A stretch of 64,000 nucleotides of DNA, from the NCBI GenBank assembly GCA_023205875.1, contig CP060766.1, positions 496,001-560,000 of the forward strand, written 5' to 3'. A program made the position numbers and the translations under genes. Position 1 is the stretch's first letter, and each line of letters starts with the position of its first letter. Shown here in pieces: positions 51,658-60,817 of the stretch. Source of the stretch: Chloropicon primus. Its lineage: Eukaryota; Chlorophyta; Chloropicophyceae; Chloropicales; Chloropicaceae. The notes under the pieces were generated by a model. It saw only the letters and a list, made by a program, of their open reading frames with translations, was not told where the DNA came from and did no database searches.

Positions 51658-52773
51658 TCAGAAGGATCTGCTCTCCAAGATGAAAGGCGCGAAGAGGGTC
51701 CACACGTAGAGAAGGGCGGTGCCCCACTGAACCGCGATCTTGATCCACACGGAAGTCCAGCCAATATCGAAGGTGCCCTTCCCCTGGTGCTTGTCGATGT
51801 CCCAGCCGGTGAGCAGCATGCCCATGTAAGCGCTGGAAAGCACGAACACAAAGTGGGAGATTGCCGGCGAGAAGACGCTGTCCCCGTCGCCGCTGCTGAG
51901 GGAGAAGGCCTCCTGATCTCTCGCCGAGTTGAGGCAGCAAACGGAGACCACCAGAACCATGAAAACCAGCGAGATGATTGTCGTCCAATCGTTGTTGGCT
52001 TTGGGGTAAACTTCTTGCACGCACGTCTCCGGCATCGACGATGCCGCAGACCAGAGCAGGTACACGCAGTACCCGAAGCAGAAGGCCGCGCTGAGCAAGC
52101 CAGCCGACTCGCTCCTGAATTTCGAGACCGACAGGAGTGTCACCAGGACCCCCATCGCGAGGGTCACCGTGGTGACAATCACGTTGAAGTCACACCCGCT
52201 AAAGTAGTGGTACGCGAGGCCAACCGCCACGAGGGACGCGGAGTAGATGCTCAAGGTGACCGAGACCAGGAGCGGGACCCAGCCCCCTTCATGGTCTTCC
52301 GCTTTCGAGACCCACCACTCGTTCCACTTGTAGAACAGCTCCAGCATCTGTATGCTTTGAAAGATGAGGAACAGGACCCCAAGAACGCGAGCAGCTTGTG
52401 CGTAGTCACTGATGGACTCGTTGGGCAGGGTGAAGCACACGAATACGAGGCCCAGCAGTCCCAGGTACTTGAGGAAGAAGAAGTGCTTGTCGAAGAAGTC
52501 CCTCGGCCCTCCGCTGTCTGCCTTGAAAGCCATCCCAAAGCAGATGCTGAAGAATATCACCAGCGACAGGGAGAGCCTGAACACTGCCTCCTTCCCATAA
52601 CACACGTCAGAGGACGACCCCTCGGGGACATCGTCGCAGTGCTGGAGCGCTGGTATGTGCCTCAGAAGCGGAGCCCCATAGTCCCTCAGCACCCAACTCA
52701 GTATCGAAAACTTGAAGAAGTACCCAAAGTAAGACCAGACCCTCTTCTGGTCCTCCTCCAATGTGAAGCCCAT
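51658..52773 (-). CDS. serine incorporator (SERINC/TDE1) membrane protein
   Basis: Polytopic protein of 371 residues with about ten membrane helices. SERINC blocks are CYGKEAVFRLSLSLVIFF, then HFFFLKYLGLLGLVF, then FNVIVTTVTLAMGVLVTLLS, the internal LLSAAFCFGYCVYLLWSA and the C-terminal SPAISHFVFVLSSAYMGMLLTGW and SVWIKIAVQWGTALLYVWTLFAP. The family affects lipid composition and scrambling in endomembranes. It looks shorter at the N-terminus than the ~400-450 usual, lacking the first helix pair, so an upstream exon may exist. Confidence 0.9.
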   Translation of the reverse strand: MGFTLEEDQKRVWSYFGYFFKFSILSWVLRDYGAPLLRHIPALQHCDDVPEGSSSDVCYGKEAVFRLSLSLVIFFSICFGMAFKADSGGPRDFFDKHFFFLKYLGLLGLVFVCFTLPNESISDYAQAARVLGVLFLIFQSIQMLELFYKWNEWWVSKAEDHEGGWVPLLVSVTLSIYSASLVAVGLAYHYFSGCDFNVIVTTVTLAMGVLVTLLSVSKFRSESAGLLSAAFCFGYCVYLLWSAASSMPETCVQEVYPKANNDWTTIISLVFMVLVVSVCCLNSARDQEAFSLSSGDGDSVFSPAISHFVFVLSSAYMGMLLTGWDIDKHQGKGTFDIGWTSVWIKIAVQWGTALLYVWTLFAPFILESRSF

Positions 52774-53495
52774 GGGACTCGCTCAACTCGTGGCCACACC
52801 TTGCCTTGCCTCTCGTTCCTTCCTCTCAAGTGGACACCACAGGACACTTTGTCTCTCCTCACTCTCAAACGCAGTAAAGACCACGCCTTGGGCCTCTGTT
52901 GGACCACTGGATTGCTTCTGGACCTCACAAGGAGCGAGCCTAAGCCAAGAAATGGATTGTGACGATGCCAAGGCGACCCCAATTGTGTCCTGACTGAACC
53001 TGAGCTCTGCACCTTGGCCTCCCTTGCCCTCCAGTGCTCCATCTCATCTCCCCATCGTACAGTACCAATTCAAAACTATACTCGCAAATTTCACAAAGGA
53101 GAAACAGCCTCGCCTCCTGCAAGGAGGACGACGGAGTGGACCGCAATCAGCGAGGAATTCAGCGACGAGAGCGACAGAGGAAGCGTGTGACAAGGACACC
53201 AAGCGAAATTATGTCTCAAGAGCTTTCGATTGGTACCTTGGTTGACGCCATCGGCAAAGAACTGACGGAGGAGGCTCCGTCTGAAGAAGATTGATTCCTA
53301 GCGGGGGAAGTGGAGGAGTGGAGCGCAATCAGCGAGGAATTCAGCGACGAGGACGGGAGAAGGGCGAAAGGGGGCGTCGTCAGGCGGAATCATCGTCTCG
53401 ATATTGTTCGGTTGGTGCTTTGGTTGACGCATTTGGTGGCCTGAAAGGCATTGAGGTTGACCTTTGGGAACATCGGAGAGGGGGGGAAGCAGAGC
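52774..53495. repeat. intergenic with ~182-bp tandem duplication
   Basis: Two diverged units in direct orientation. The shared block GCAATCAGCGAGGAATTCAG occurs at about 53142-53161 and 53324-53343. The dispersed-element core is at 53223-53240 (CTTTCGATTGGTACC) with a decayed partner near 53405-53422. Both offsets are 182 bp. The region separates divergent SERINC and the 965-residue unknown gene. Confidence 0.7.
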
Positions 53496-56393
53496 ATGAG
53501 TTCCGTGACGGTGAGGGAGGTGGTGGGGAGGTTGGGCGGAGGGAGCGGGAAGGGGAAGGGCATAGCTTCGCAGAACTTCGGGAAGAAGCCTTCCTCGCGA
53601 CGAAAAACGGTTGAGGTCGGAGACCTTCTCCAGTCGTGCAGAAAAGGCTCGCAGCAGGGCAGCAGAGACCTTGGCTTTGGCCACGGTCACGACAACTTCG
53701 CTGCCGGGTCGACGACGAGCGTGAGCGGGAGCTCGAACAGGCAGGTGGATGTGATGGACAACCATTTGGCCATCGCGGCGAACAGTGGCTTCGCGGTTTA
53801 CGTGCTCAGCCTCCACCAGAACGAGGGAGAAAACAGGGATAGCTTGAGGATATTGTCACGCCACGAGTTCTCGCAGGTGAGGGCGATCCGCTTCGCGAGG
53901 ACAAACTCGGGCGATGGGTTTGGCCTCGCCCTCGTGTCCCTTGTCATCATCCAGGAGGATGGAGAGATAGCAGTGTGGAGCTACAGAACGAAGAGGAGGC
54001 AGGAGGGCTTCATGGACAAGAGCGGTCGAGCGGCCGGGGGGAACGGCACTTGGCAGCTCGTCAGCAGAATCCCGCCGCCCCCGTGCAAGATGGAGCTGAT
54101 CTCCCACGCGATATTGACGATGGACAACATTCTGACGGTGCTGTGCCTGAACCGGGAGGCGGAAGCCCCACAGCAAGACGGGGCCTCCAACCGAGGCAAA
54201 GTCGGGAGAATCGGCAAGTTGGAAGACTTGTTTCCGGTGAAGAGGGCCGTGCTTGAGCGCGTCGACTTGCAGATGTGCGGAAGCATCGAGGAAGACGGCG
54301 GCGGCGATCTTAGCCCCAGGAACAGGAAGAGGGCCACCAGATCAATGCTTGGCGAGATTGCTGGAGCAGACTGCTTGCTGTGCCCTTCGCCGGGCGACCC
54401 CAACACAACGAGTCACTCCTCTCAAGGAGGATCACAGCTGAAGAGAGTAAGGTTCTGGGTCATCTGCAGCAAGCGGAACACGGCGTTCTTGTGGAATTTG
54501 GAGGACATGAGGTGCGTCAGGAAGGTGCCCATGATGCGGAATCCCTCGCACTTGTGCATTCACAATCCGAGCGGAGATTTGTTGTGGGTCACCCAGTCGC
54601 ACGAGCTATGTATTCACAAATGCGAGAGGGAGGAAGGTGGGGAGGGGGGAGCACCAGTCGCGGAAACGGTTAGGCTGCTGAGTCATTTGGATCAAAGCTC
54701 TCTGCGCGACCAGCAAATTGTCACGATGCTCTCCATAGGACCATTTCTTTGGGTTGCATGCACGCCTGACATGAGCAACGCGAGGCAGAACCACAAAAGC
54801 TTGACAGTCTTCGCCTTCCATTCGATGTCTGGCACTTGTGTCGGAAAGCAAACCCTGAAATTGCCTGGGGACGGAGAAGGGGGCGAGGCGGGGGGGAGTT
54901 TGGGCCCCACCTACACCCTTCTCATGCAGGGAAACTCCCTGAGCACGTATCTGGTTAGCGCGGGTGGATTTGATGCCGGGAAGATCTGGAAGTGCCAGCT
55001 CAAGGTTCCTGCCGCCATGTCTAGCGTGGTCGCAAACGTATTGCGCAGACTAAACAGCACGCACAACACTGGGGGAACGACCGAGGGCTCCAAACCCAGC
55101 GCCAAGAATGACCTGAACTTGCTGTCCCACATGATCAAGGGCGAGCTCTCTCAATGGGGAAATGCCCTTCAGCAGCAAAGGAGGGAGGCAGAGCTGGCGC
55201 AAATGGAGCTCATTTCGAGACTTGGAGACGCAAGCGAGATTGAAGAGATTCTGGCCAAGAACCCAGCAGCTCATGCTCTTTTGATACAGTCGAGGGTGCG
55301 TGAGAATGAGCTCGCAAAGATCCTAGCGCCACTGATCAGGAAGGAGGTTGAAAAGAAGGACTCGGTCACTTCCGTGCTGACAAACCCCCAGCACACGATC
55401 GACAAGAGCACGAGAGCGGTCCTGGTGGAATTCCTGGACCAGATAGAGAATCCTCGGGGCGAAGCCAAGCCAGAGGAATGGTGGAGCTCCTCCGTGATTG
55501 TCGTGGGGAGCTCAAGTACGACGTCTTACAACGTTGGAAGACGAGTCAGACTCTGCTTGTACTTCTTTAACGCGCTCCTGAAAACAGTGGTATCGAGGAT
55601 GCCAGAAGAAGGAGAGAGCAGGGCTGTGCAGGAAATCGAAGAGATTTTCTTGTGGTTTGCTGCCCACATCGAGGATGAGAATTCGCTGGAGTCTCTGAAG
55701 GAGAGGACGAAGGAGACCCTCGTCAAGGATTTTGCGAGAGAATTCGCTTTGTTTGGCAGAGACTGCCCCACTTGCGAGGACGAGGATGAGAACCTGTATT
55801 TTGACATTGCCTATGAGATCACCTGCCTCATGCTCTACCTGGTTTTGCCCGACTACCTCGTGGGCTTTGTACTATCGTACGGCCAAACCATGGCAGCGGG
55901 GGGCCAAGGCTCCGCGAACTGCGACACCCAGAACGAGGCAGTTAGGGGATATGCTTTCAGGGCAACTTGCGTGCTGCCTGCTTTGCATATCCAAGGACAC
56001 TATGAGACACCCCCGAGGCCCCTTTTAGAGACCCAGGTGCACAGTCAGGCAAAGCTGATGGTTTGCGCTGGCCACCCCCTCTGCGCACTGCATGTTCTGT
56101 GCAAGCTGGAGTCGGAGGAGGCTAGCGGAGGAGACTGGAAGAGGAGCTTCCAACTCTTAGAGTGGATGAGGAACAGCGGAATCAAGGATGAGCTGCAGGA
56201 CCAGACAAGCATTTTGGTAGAGCACTTTTGTTGCATGCTGTTGAGGAGCAAGCACCAAGAGCTGCGCTCTGAGGCAGGCCTCTTGCTGCAAACCCTTTCG
56301 TCATCAAGGAATCCGGAATCCGGTGACACGACGGTGGTTGAGAGCATCATTCAAGAGTCCATTTCTTCGTTGATAGACATCGTGTTGTATTAA
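53496..56393 (+). CDS. large unidentified protein, probable beta-propeller plus alpha-solenoid
   Basis: A 965-residue single-exon protein from the ATG at 53496. I do not recognise a named family. The first ~450 residues have beta-propeller-like strands (VDVMDNHLAIAANSGFAVYVL, then LVSLVIIQEDGEIAVWSY, then VICSKRNTAFLWNLEDMR). From about 530 it becomes helical: an amphipathic Gln/Arg/Glu helix, EIEEILAKNPAAHALLIQS, then long helices to the C-terminus (ITCLMLYLVLPDYLVGFVLS, HPLCALHVLCKLE). The layout is that of coat nucleoporins such as Nup133/Nup155, but no diagnostic motif was found. The 3' end lies 26 bp from the convergent aminotransferase. Confidence 0.75.
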   Translation: MSSVTVREVVGRLGGGSGKGKGIASQNFGKKPSSRRKTVEVGDLLQSCRKGSQQGSRDLGFGHGHDNFAAGSTTSVSGSSNRQVDVMDNHLAIAANSGFAVYVLSLHQNEGENRDSLRILSRHEFSQVRAIRFARTNSGDGFGLALVSLVIIQEDGEIAVWSYRTKRRQEGFMDKSGRAAGGNGTWQLVSRIPPPPCKMELISHAILTMDNILTVLCLNREAEAPQQDGASNRGKVGRIGKLEDLFPVKRAVLERVDLQMCGSIEEDGGGDLSPRNRKRATRSMLGEIAGADCLLCPSPGDPNTTSHSSQGGSQLKRVRFWVICSKRNTAFLWNLEDMRCVRKVPMMRNPSHLCIHNPSGDLLWVTQSHELCIHKCEREEGGEGGAPVAETVRLLSHLDQSSLRDQQIVTMLSIGPFLWVACTPDMSNARQNHKSLTVFAFHSMSGTCVGKQTLKLPGDGEGGEAGGSLGPTYTLLMQGNSLSTYLVSAGGFDAGKIWKCQLKVPAAMSSVVANVLRRLNSTHNTGGTTEGSKPSAKNDLNLLSHMIKGELSQWGNALQQQRREAELAQMELISRLGDASEIEEILAKNPAAHALLIQSRVRENELAKILAPLIRKEVEKKDSVTSVLTNPQHTIDKSTRAVLVEFLDQIENPRGEAKPEEWWSSSVIVVGSSSTTSYNVGRRVRLCLYFFNALLKTVVSRMPEEGESRAVQEIEEIFLWFAAHIEDENSLESLKERTKETLVKDFAREFALFGRDCPTCEDEDENLYFDIAYEITCLMLYLVLPDYLVGFVLSYGQTMAAGGQGSANCDTQNEAVRGYAFRATCVLPALHIQGHYETPPRPLLETQVHSQAKLMVCAGHPLCALHVLCKLESEEASGGDWKRSFQLLEWMRNSGIKDELQDQTSILVEHFCCMLLRSKHQELRSEAGLLLQTLSSSRNPESGDTTVVESIIQESISSLIDIVLY

Positions 56394-56419
56394 AATATGG
56401 CGGTTCATATCATATCGTG

Positions 56420-57814
56420 TTACTTTACGTTCTTCCCGAGCCACTCCTCGATCTTATCCAAAGCCCTCTCCAGATTCTCCATGGACGTTGCGTAAGACAT
56501 CCTGAGGCATTCCTCCTTGCCAAAGGCGCTTCCGGGGACAGTTGCCACCCCCGCTTCTCTCAGGATTCGCATGCAGAGCTCGTCTGAAGACTTGGATCCC
56601 GTCCCCTCGATCCAAGAGGAGACGTCGGGGAAGAGATAAAACGCTCCCTGGGGTTTCGAGCCCCCTGGGAGGCGAGTGCCGCCAATCTTCTCCAGTCTCT
56701 CACACACGTAGTCCCTCCTCTTTCTGAATTCCTTCACCATGGCCTGCACCTCCTCACCGCCCCTCAGTCCCTCGTTTTCTTCCTCTTCGCACATCAGCAG
56801 GGCTTCGCAGGCAGCGTACTGAGCCAAGCTTGAGGCGCCGGAAGTGAACTGAGACTGGACTTTCGCGGCAGCGGAAGCAAGAGGTTCTGGAGCCGCGAGG
56901 TACCCCACCCTCCAGCCCGTCATAGCGAAGGACTTTGAAAAGCCGTTCACGGTAATTGTTCTATCCTGGGCCCCCTCGACCCCGCAGGACGCAAACGAGC
57001 AAGGGAAAGCGTCGTCCTCGGCATCGCCCGACTCGTTCTTGTAATAGATGTGCTCGTAGATCTCGTCCGAGATGACCAGCAGCCTTTCGTGGCTGGCCAC
57101 CACCTTGGCGATGGCCTGCATGTCCTTCTTCGTGTAGACCCCTCCCGTGGGGTTGCTCGGGGAGCAAAGGATCAGAATTCGTGACTTTTCAGTCAGCGCG
57201 CTCTCGAGCCCTTCTGCCGTCAAAAGGAAATTGTCCTCGAGCTTGGTCTCCACGATGACGGGGTCCGCCCCCGCAAGCCTAGCCATCTCTGGGTAAGAGA
57301 CCCAGTACGGCGAAGGGACGATCACTTCGTCACCCGGGGAGCAAGCTGCCAGGATAGTCTCCGCGATAGCCTGCTTTGCCCCGTTCGTGACAACGATGTT
57401 CTTCGATGCACTCAGGCCCGATATGCCATTCTCTCGCTCCAGCTTCCTCACTATGGCTTCCCTCAGGTCTGCAACCCCGGCGTTTGGGGAGTACTTTGTT
57501 TTCCCCTCCCCAATCGCATTCTGGCCCGCCAGCGCAATCCTTTGGGGCGTATCAAAGTCCGGCTCCCCCGGGGCAAGACTTATGACGTCCTTCCCCTCCC
57601 TCTTCATCTCCGTCGCCAGGTCACTTATCGCCACCGTGGTCGACGGCTTGAGCCTCTCCGCGGTGGAACCCACCTCGTACAACTCCGAGGAATAGGAGCA
57701 CGAGCAGGACGAGAGCCTAATCCTTCGTCTCCAGCCATTCCTCGAGGATTGCCTAAGCACTGCTACTGACACGACTCGGGATCCCCTCGCCAGGTGGTGA
57801 CAATCCCCTCTCAT
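56420..57814 (-). CDS. prokaryotic-type aspartate/glutamate-prephenate aminotransferase
   Basis: Class I PLP aminotransferase of 464 residues with a ~55-residue Arg/Ser-rich plastid-type presequence. Family blocks are LAPGEPDFDTPQRI, KTKYSPNAGVADLREAI, NGAKQAIAETI, PSPYWVSYPEM, CSPSNPTGGVY, ISDEIYEHIYY, the PLP lysine near residue 290 in NGFSKSFAMTGWRVGY, and AGVATVPGSAFG. It matches the I-beta subgroup of plants (bifunctional aspartate/prephenate aminotransferase), which makes arogenate for Phe/Tyr in plastids. Single exon, from the ATG at 57814. Confidence 0.9.
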   Translation of the reverse strand: MRGDCHHLARGSRVVSVAVLRQSSRNGWRRRIRLSSCSCSYSSELYEVGSTAERLKPSTTVAISDLATEMKREGKDVISLAPGEPDFDTPQRIALAGQNAIGEGKTKYSPNAGVADLREAIVRKLERENGISGLSASKNIVVTNGAKQAIAETILAACSPGDEVIVPSPYWVSYPEMARLAGADPVIVETKLEDNFLLTAEGLESALTEKSRILILCSPSNPTGGVYTKKDMQAIAKVVASHERLLVISDEIYEHIYYKNESGDAEDDAFPCSFASCGVEGAQDRTITVNGFSKSFAMTGWRVGYLAAPEPLASAAAKVQSQFTSGASSLAQYAACEALLMCEEEENEGLRGGEEVQAMVKEFRKRRDYVCERLEKIGGTRLPGGSKPQGAFYLFPDVSSWIEGTGSKSSDELCMRILREAGVATVPGSAFGKEECLRMSYATSMENLERALDKIEEWLGKNVK

Positions 57815-58236
57815 ACCAGCGAGTGATCCACGTTCCCCTGCCAGTTCCGAGCACCAAACGGGTCAATGCCGGTATCAATGGAAAGGCCTTGAGATGTACT
57901 TTCACTCTACGCACCTCTCGTTCCCTTTCTTTCACTCGTTTGCTCTTCGTTTTCTTTCGAGTTGTGTCCCCCTCCACTTTGCCCCTGCCAAAGTGGTAGT
58001 TCCAATGCGAGTTCCTGGAGTGTTCCGAGCACCAAACGGGTCAATGCCGGTATCAATGGAAAGGCCTTGAAGTTTACTTTCACTCTACGCACCTCTCGTT
58101 CCCTTTCTTTCACTCGTTTGCTCTTCGTATTGGTTCGTTTCTCCCTGTGTCCGCATTCCTCCTCCAGGGTTCAAAGGGGAGCTCGTTCCCCCCGGCGGCC
58201 GAGAGAGAGCGCGAAACGCGACGATCGCGAGAGGCG

Positions 58237-58272
<36 letters not shown>

Positions 58273-58436
58273 GCAACACGGCGACCGACGACCGCTGACG
58301 TGGAGTAGCGGAGGGCAACAGACATCACCCCATCATCAGCAGACACAAAACTTTTTAGCCTTTTTGCTTTTCGAGCGAACGAGCGAGGAAACAATTGGAT
58401 GGGAGGAATGGATCGCGTGTATGTGTTTGCGTCAGG

Positions 58437-58473
<37 letters not shown>

Positions 58474-58706
58474 CTTGGAGAGGGTTCGTGTCGAGGAGGA
58501 GGGAAGGTCACGCTCGTTGGGAGGGTAACGCTCGGGACGGGTGAGGGTACCGGACGCGAACGAGGGAAAGGGTTGAGACGGAGAAGTTTTTTTTTTCTTG
58601 ATTAGGGCAGGGCACGTGGTGGTCATCACTCGCCCATCAGTGGATGGGTGACGAGGTGTGAAGAGGGTTTGTGTTACCTTGCTTGGTTGCGTGCGTTACG
58701 ACCGCG
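57815..58706. repeat. intergenic with ~178-bp tandem duplication and TTGA repeats
   Basis: Two direct copies (about 57845-57955 and 58023-58133) share GTTCCGAGCACCAAACGGGT, then the GGTATCAATGGAAAG core at 57871 and 58049, and the following pyrimidine-rich ~80 bp almost unchanged. A GA tract (about 58242-58270), a TTGA tetranucleotide run (58437-58472) and a T run near 58587 follow. The element copies read toward the kinase gene. Confidence 0.85.
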
Positions 58707-59734
58707 ATGGAGAAGTACGAGAAGGTGGAGAAGATTGGGGAGGGGACGTACGGCGTGGTGTACAAGGGAAGGAACAAGGAGTCGGGGCAGACCATTGCTT
58801 TGAAGAAGATAACCCTTGACGAAGCCGAGGAGGGTGTGCCTTGCACCACGATCAGAGAGATAGCCCTGTTGAAGGTGCGTGATGTGACCCTTCCCTGAGA
58901 TTGGTGGAGAAGTGTCCTTGCCCTGTTTTCGTTTTTCGCGGTTTGGTTTCTGACTTGTTTCCTCTTCTCTCGGTCGTCGTTGTTTTCCCTTCGTCGTGGG
59001 TTGCCCTTGCCCGCGGGCGCGCGCAGGAGCTCCAGCACGACAACGTGGTGCGTCTCAAGGACGTGGTGGCCTTGAAGTCCTCCATGTACCTCGTGTTCGA
59101 GTACCTCGATCTGGACCTGAAGCAGCACATGGAATCGAACAAGGTCGACTCCCCTTTGCTGATCAAGAAGTACCTGTACCAGATCATCAGCGGCATCGCG
59201 TACTGTCACACGCACAGAATTCTGCACAGGGACCTCAAACCGCAGAACTTGCTGATCGACCAGAACACCAAGGAGATCAAGTTGGCAGACTTCGGGTTGG
59301 CAAGGGCCTTCGACATCCCCATCAAGAGATACACGCACGAGGTCGTGACGTTGTGGTACAGGGCGCCAGAGATTTTGCTTGGTTCGCCCCACTACTCGAC
59401 TCCCGTTGACATGTGGTCGATTGGGTGCATCTTTGCCGAGATGGCGAACCACAGGCCCCTGTTTCCTGGCGAGTCTGAGATCGACCAGCTGATCAGGATT
59501 TTCAGTGTGCTGGGGACGCCGAACGAGGAGCTTTGGCCCGGCATCTCCCTGCTTCCAGACTTTTCAGAGAACTTTCCAAAGTGGACCCCCAAGAACCTCA
59601 AGGACTTCGTGCCCCACCTCGACGACCTTGGCGTCGACTTGCTGAGCCAGATGCTGCAGTACGAGCCGAGCAAGCGCATCAACGCCAGGGCGGCCCTGGC
59701 CCACGGCTACTTCAAGGACATTGCCGCGCAGTGA
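58707..59734 (+). CDS. cyclin-dependent kinase, CDKA/CDK1-2-like with PCTTIRE helix
   Basis: Cell-cycle Ser/Thr kinase. Exons 58707-58874 and 59027-59734 join in phase 0 to give 291 residues. Conserved elements are GEGTYG with threonine 14 and tyrosine 15, lysine 33, HRD at 123-125, DFG at 144-146, activating threonine 159 in [19 protein letters not shown], and [12 protein letters not shown]. The cyclin-binding PSTAIRE helix at 45-51 reads PCTTIRE. The T-loop and C-lobe are CDKA-type rather than CDKB (no PPTALRE). The only intron falls just after the helix. An upstream tandem repeat may be part of its promoter. Confidence 0.92.
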
Positions 59735-59930
59735 GCCTGCCGAGGGAAAAGGGACGAACGGAAGCGGACGGCACCAAGAGGGAGGGGCAAGGGGCAAGGG
59801 GAGAGGGAGAGAAGAGAAAAGAAAAGTGGTTCGAAACCATAATTCGTTGCTTGTATAATACACACTTGATCTTGTTTTTTGACAAAGAGACCTGCTCCCG
59901 CGTCGCGCGCGCCAACCCAGCCCCGGACGC

Positions 59931-60314
59931 TCACCCGCCCTCACCCTTGCCCCAGTCCTTCCTCCTGCGCTCCCTCATGCCCTTCACCGCTTCGGCTACT
60001 TTCTCTCTCCTTCGCCTGTCCTCGGCCTCCTCCTCCTTGTGCGGCGCTCCCCCTGTCCACGACCGACGGTCCAGGTAGAACACCAGCAGGATGAAGACGC
60101 AAGCGATGCAAACGATGGTGATGCTCAGGTACATGAGCAGAGCGCTGGCCACTTGGGGCGTGAACACTCGAGATCTCGTGCGACCACGCACGATGCGGAC
60201 GGAGCTCCCTGATGGACGAAAAGTGGAGTCAATCTCGTCCGGCCCAACCTCGCCCAAGCCAAAGACCTCTTTGTCCTTGTCGAGCCCCTTCAACCGTACC
60301 CGTGTCGTTGCCAT
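59931..60314 (-). CDS. small single-pass membrane protein, unidentified
   Basis: 127 residues from the ATG at 60314. The N-terminus (MATTRVRLKGLDKDKEVFG) and a basic patch (RIVRGRTRSRVF) precede one strong membrane helix (LLMYLSITIVCIACVFILLVFYL). After it comes a charged Arg/Lys/Glu tail (EDRRRREKVAEAVKGMRERRRKDW), likely helical and cytosolic. No family was recognised. The length of the open frame, a clean membrane helix and compact placement support a real gene. Confidence 0.6.
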   Translation of the reverse strand: MATTRVRLKGLDKDKEVFGLGEVGPDEIDSTFRPSGSSVRIVRGRTRSRVFTPQVASALLMYLSITIVCIACVFILLVFYLDRRSWTGGAPHKEEEAEDRRRREKVAEAVKGMRERRRKDWGKGEGG

Positions 60315-60817
60315 GCCCTCCGTCGACAGAACCTTTACAGAACACAACAGGAGGCGTACGCGTCCTCCTCCTCGTCCATTCCCTTCCTCCTTCCCTCGAT
60401 GCTCCTCGTGGGCCTCATGATAACTCTTCCTGCTGTAACGCCTGTCGTCTCAAAGGGAGAGCCACTCCGTGCGTCAAAACCTTCAGCCGAGGTATCAATC
60501 GAAAGCCCGTGAGACGCCCTTCCGTTCTGTCACCTCCTCCCCTTCGCCGTCACCGTCCTCGCACAAAGGTCTTCGACAAACAACGCCCCTCTCCCTTGTC
60601 GCGCGACGAACCCGGGCGTTACCCCCAGCAGAGGAGGCCAAGATGAGGCTGAGGTCGGTGCTGGTGGAGAGAGAGAGGAGGGAAGGAGAGGAGAGGAGAG
60701 GAGAGGAGAGAGGATGTTGCAGGGTTAGCTCCATTCATCGTTCAGGGTTCTTTTTTGCTTTTCTTGCATATAGAATACATACACTTGTTGATGTTTTGGT
60801 TTGCAGACTTTTATGCC
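60315..60817. repeat. intergenic with dispersed element copy
   Basis: The element copy at 60484-60508 is identical over 25 bp to the reverse strand at 26534-26558, and similarity continues for about 150 bp to about 60640. Both flanking genes are on the minus strand, so the copy has no plus-strand gene downstream. A GGAGA/GAGAG purine run lies at about 60668-60711. Confidence 0.7.
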
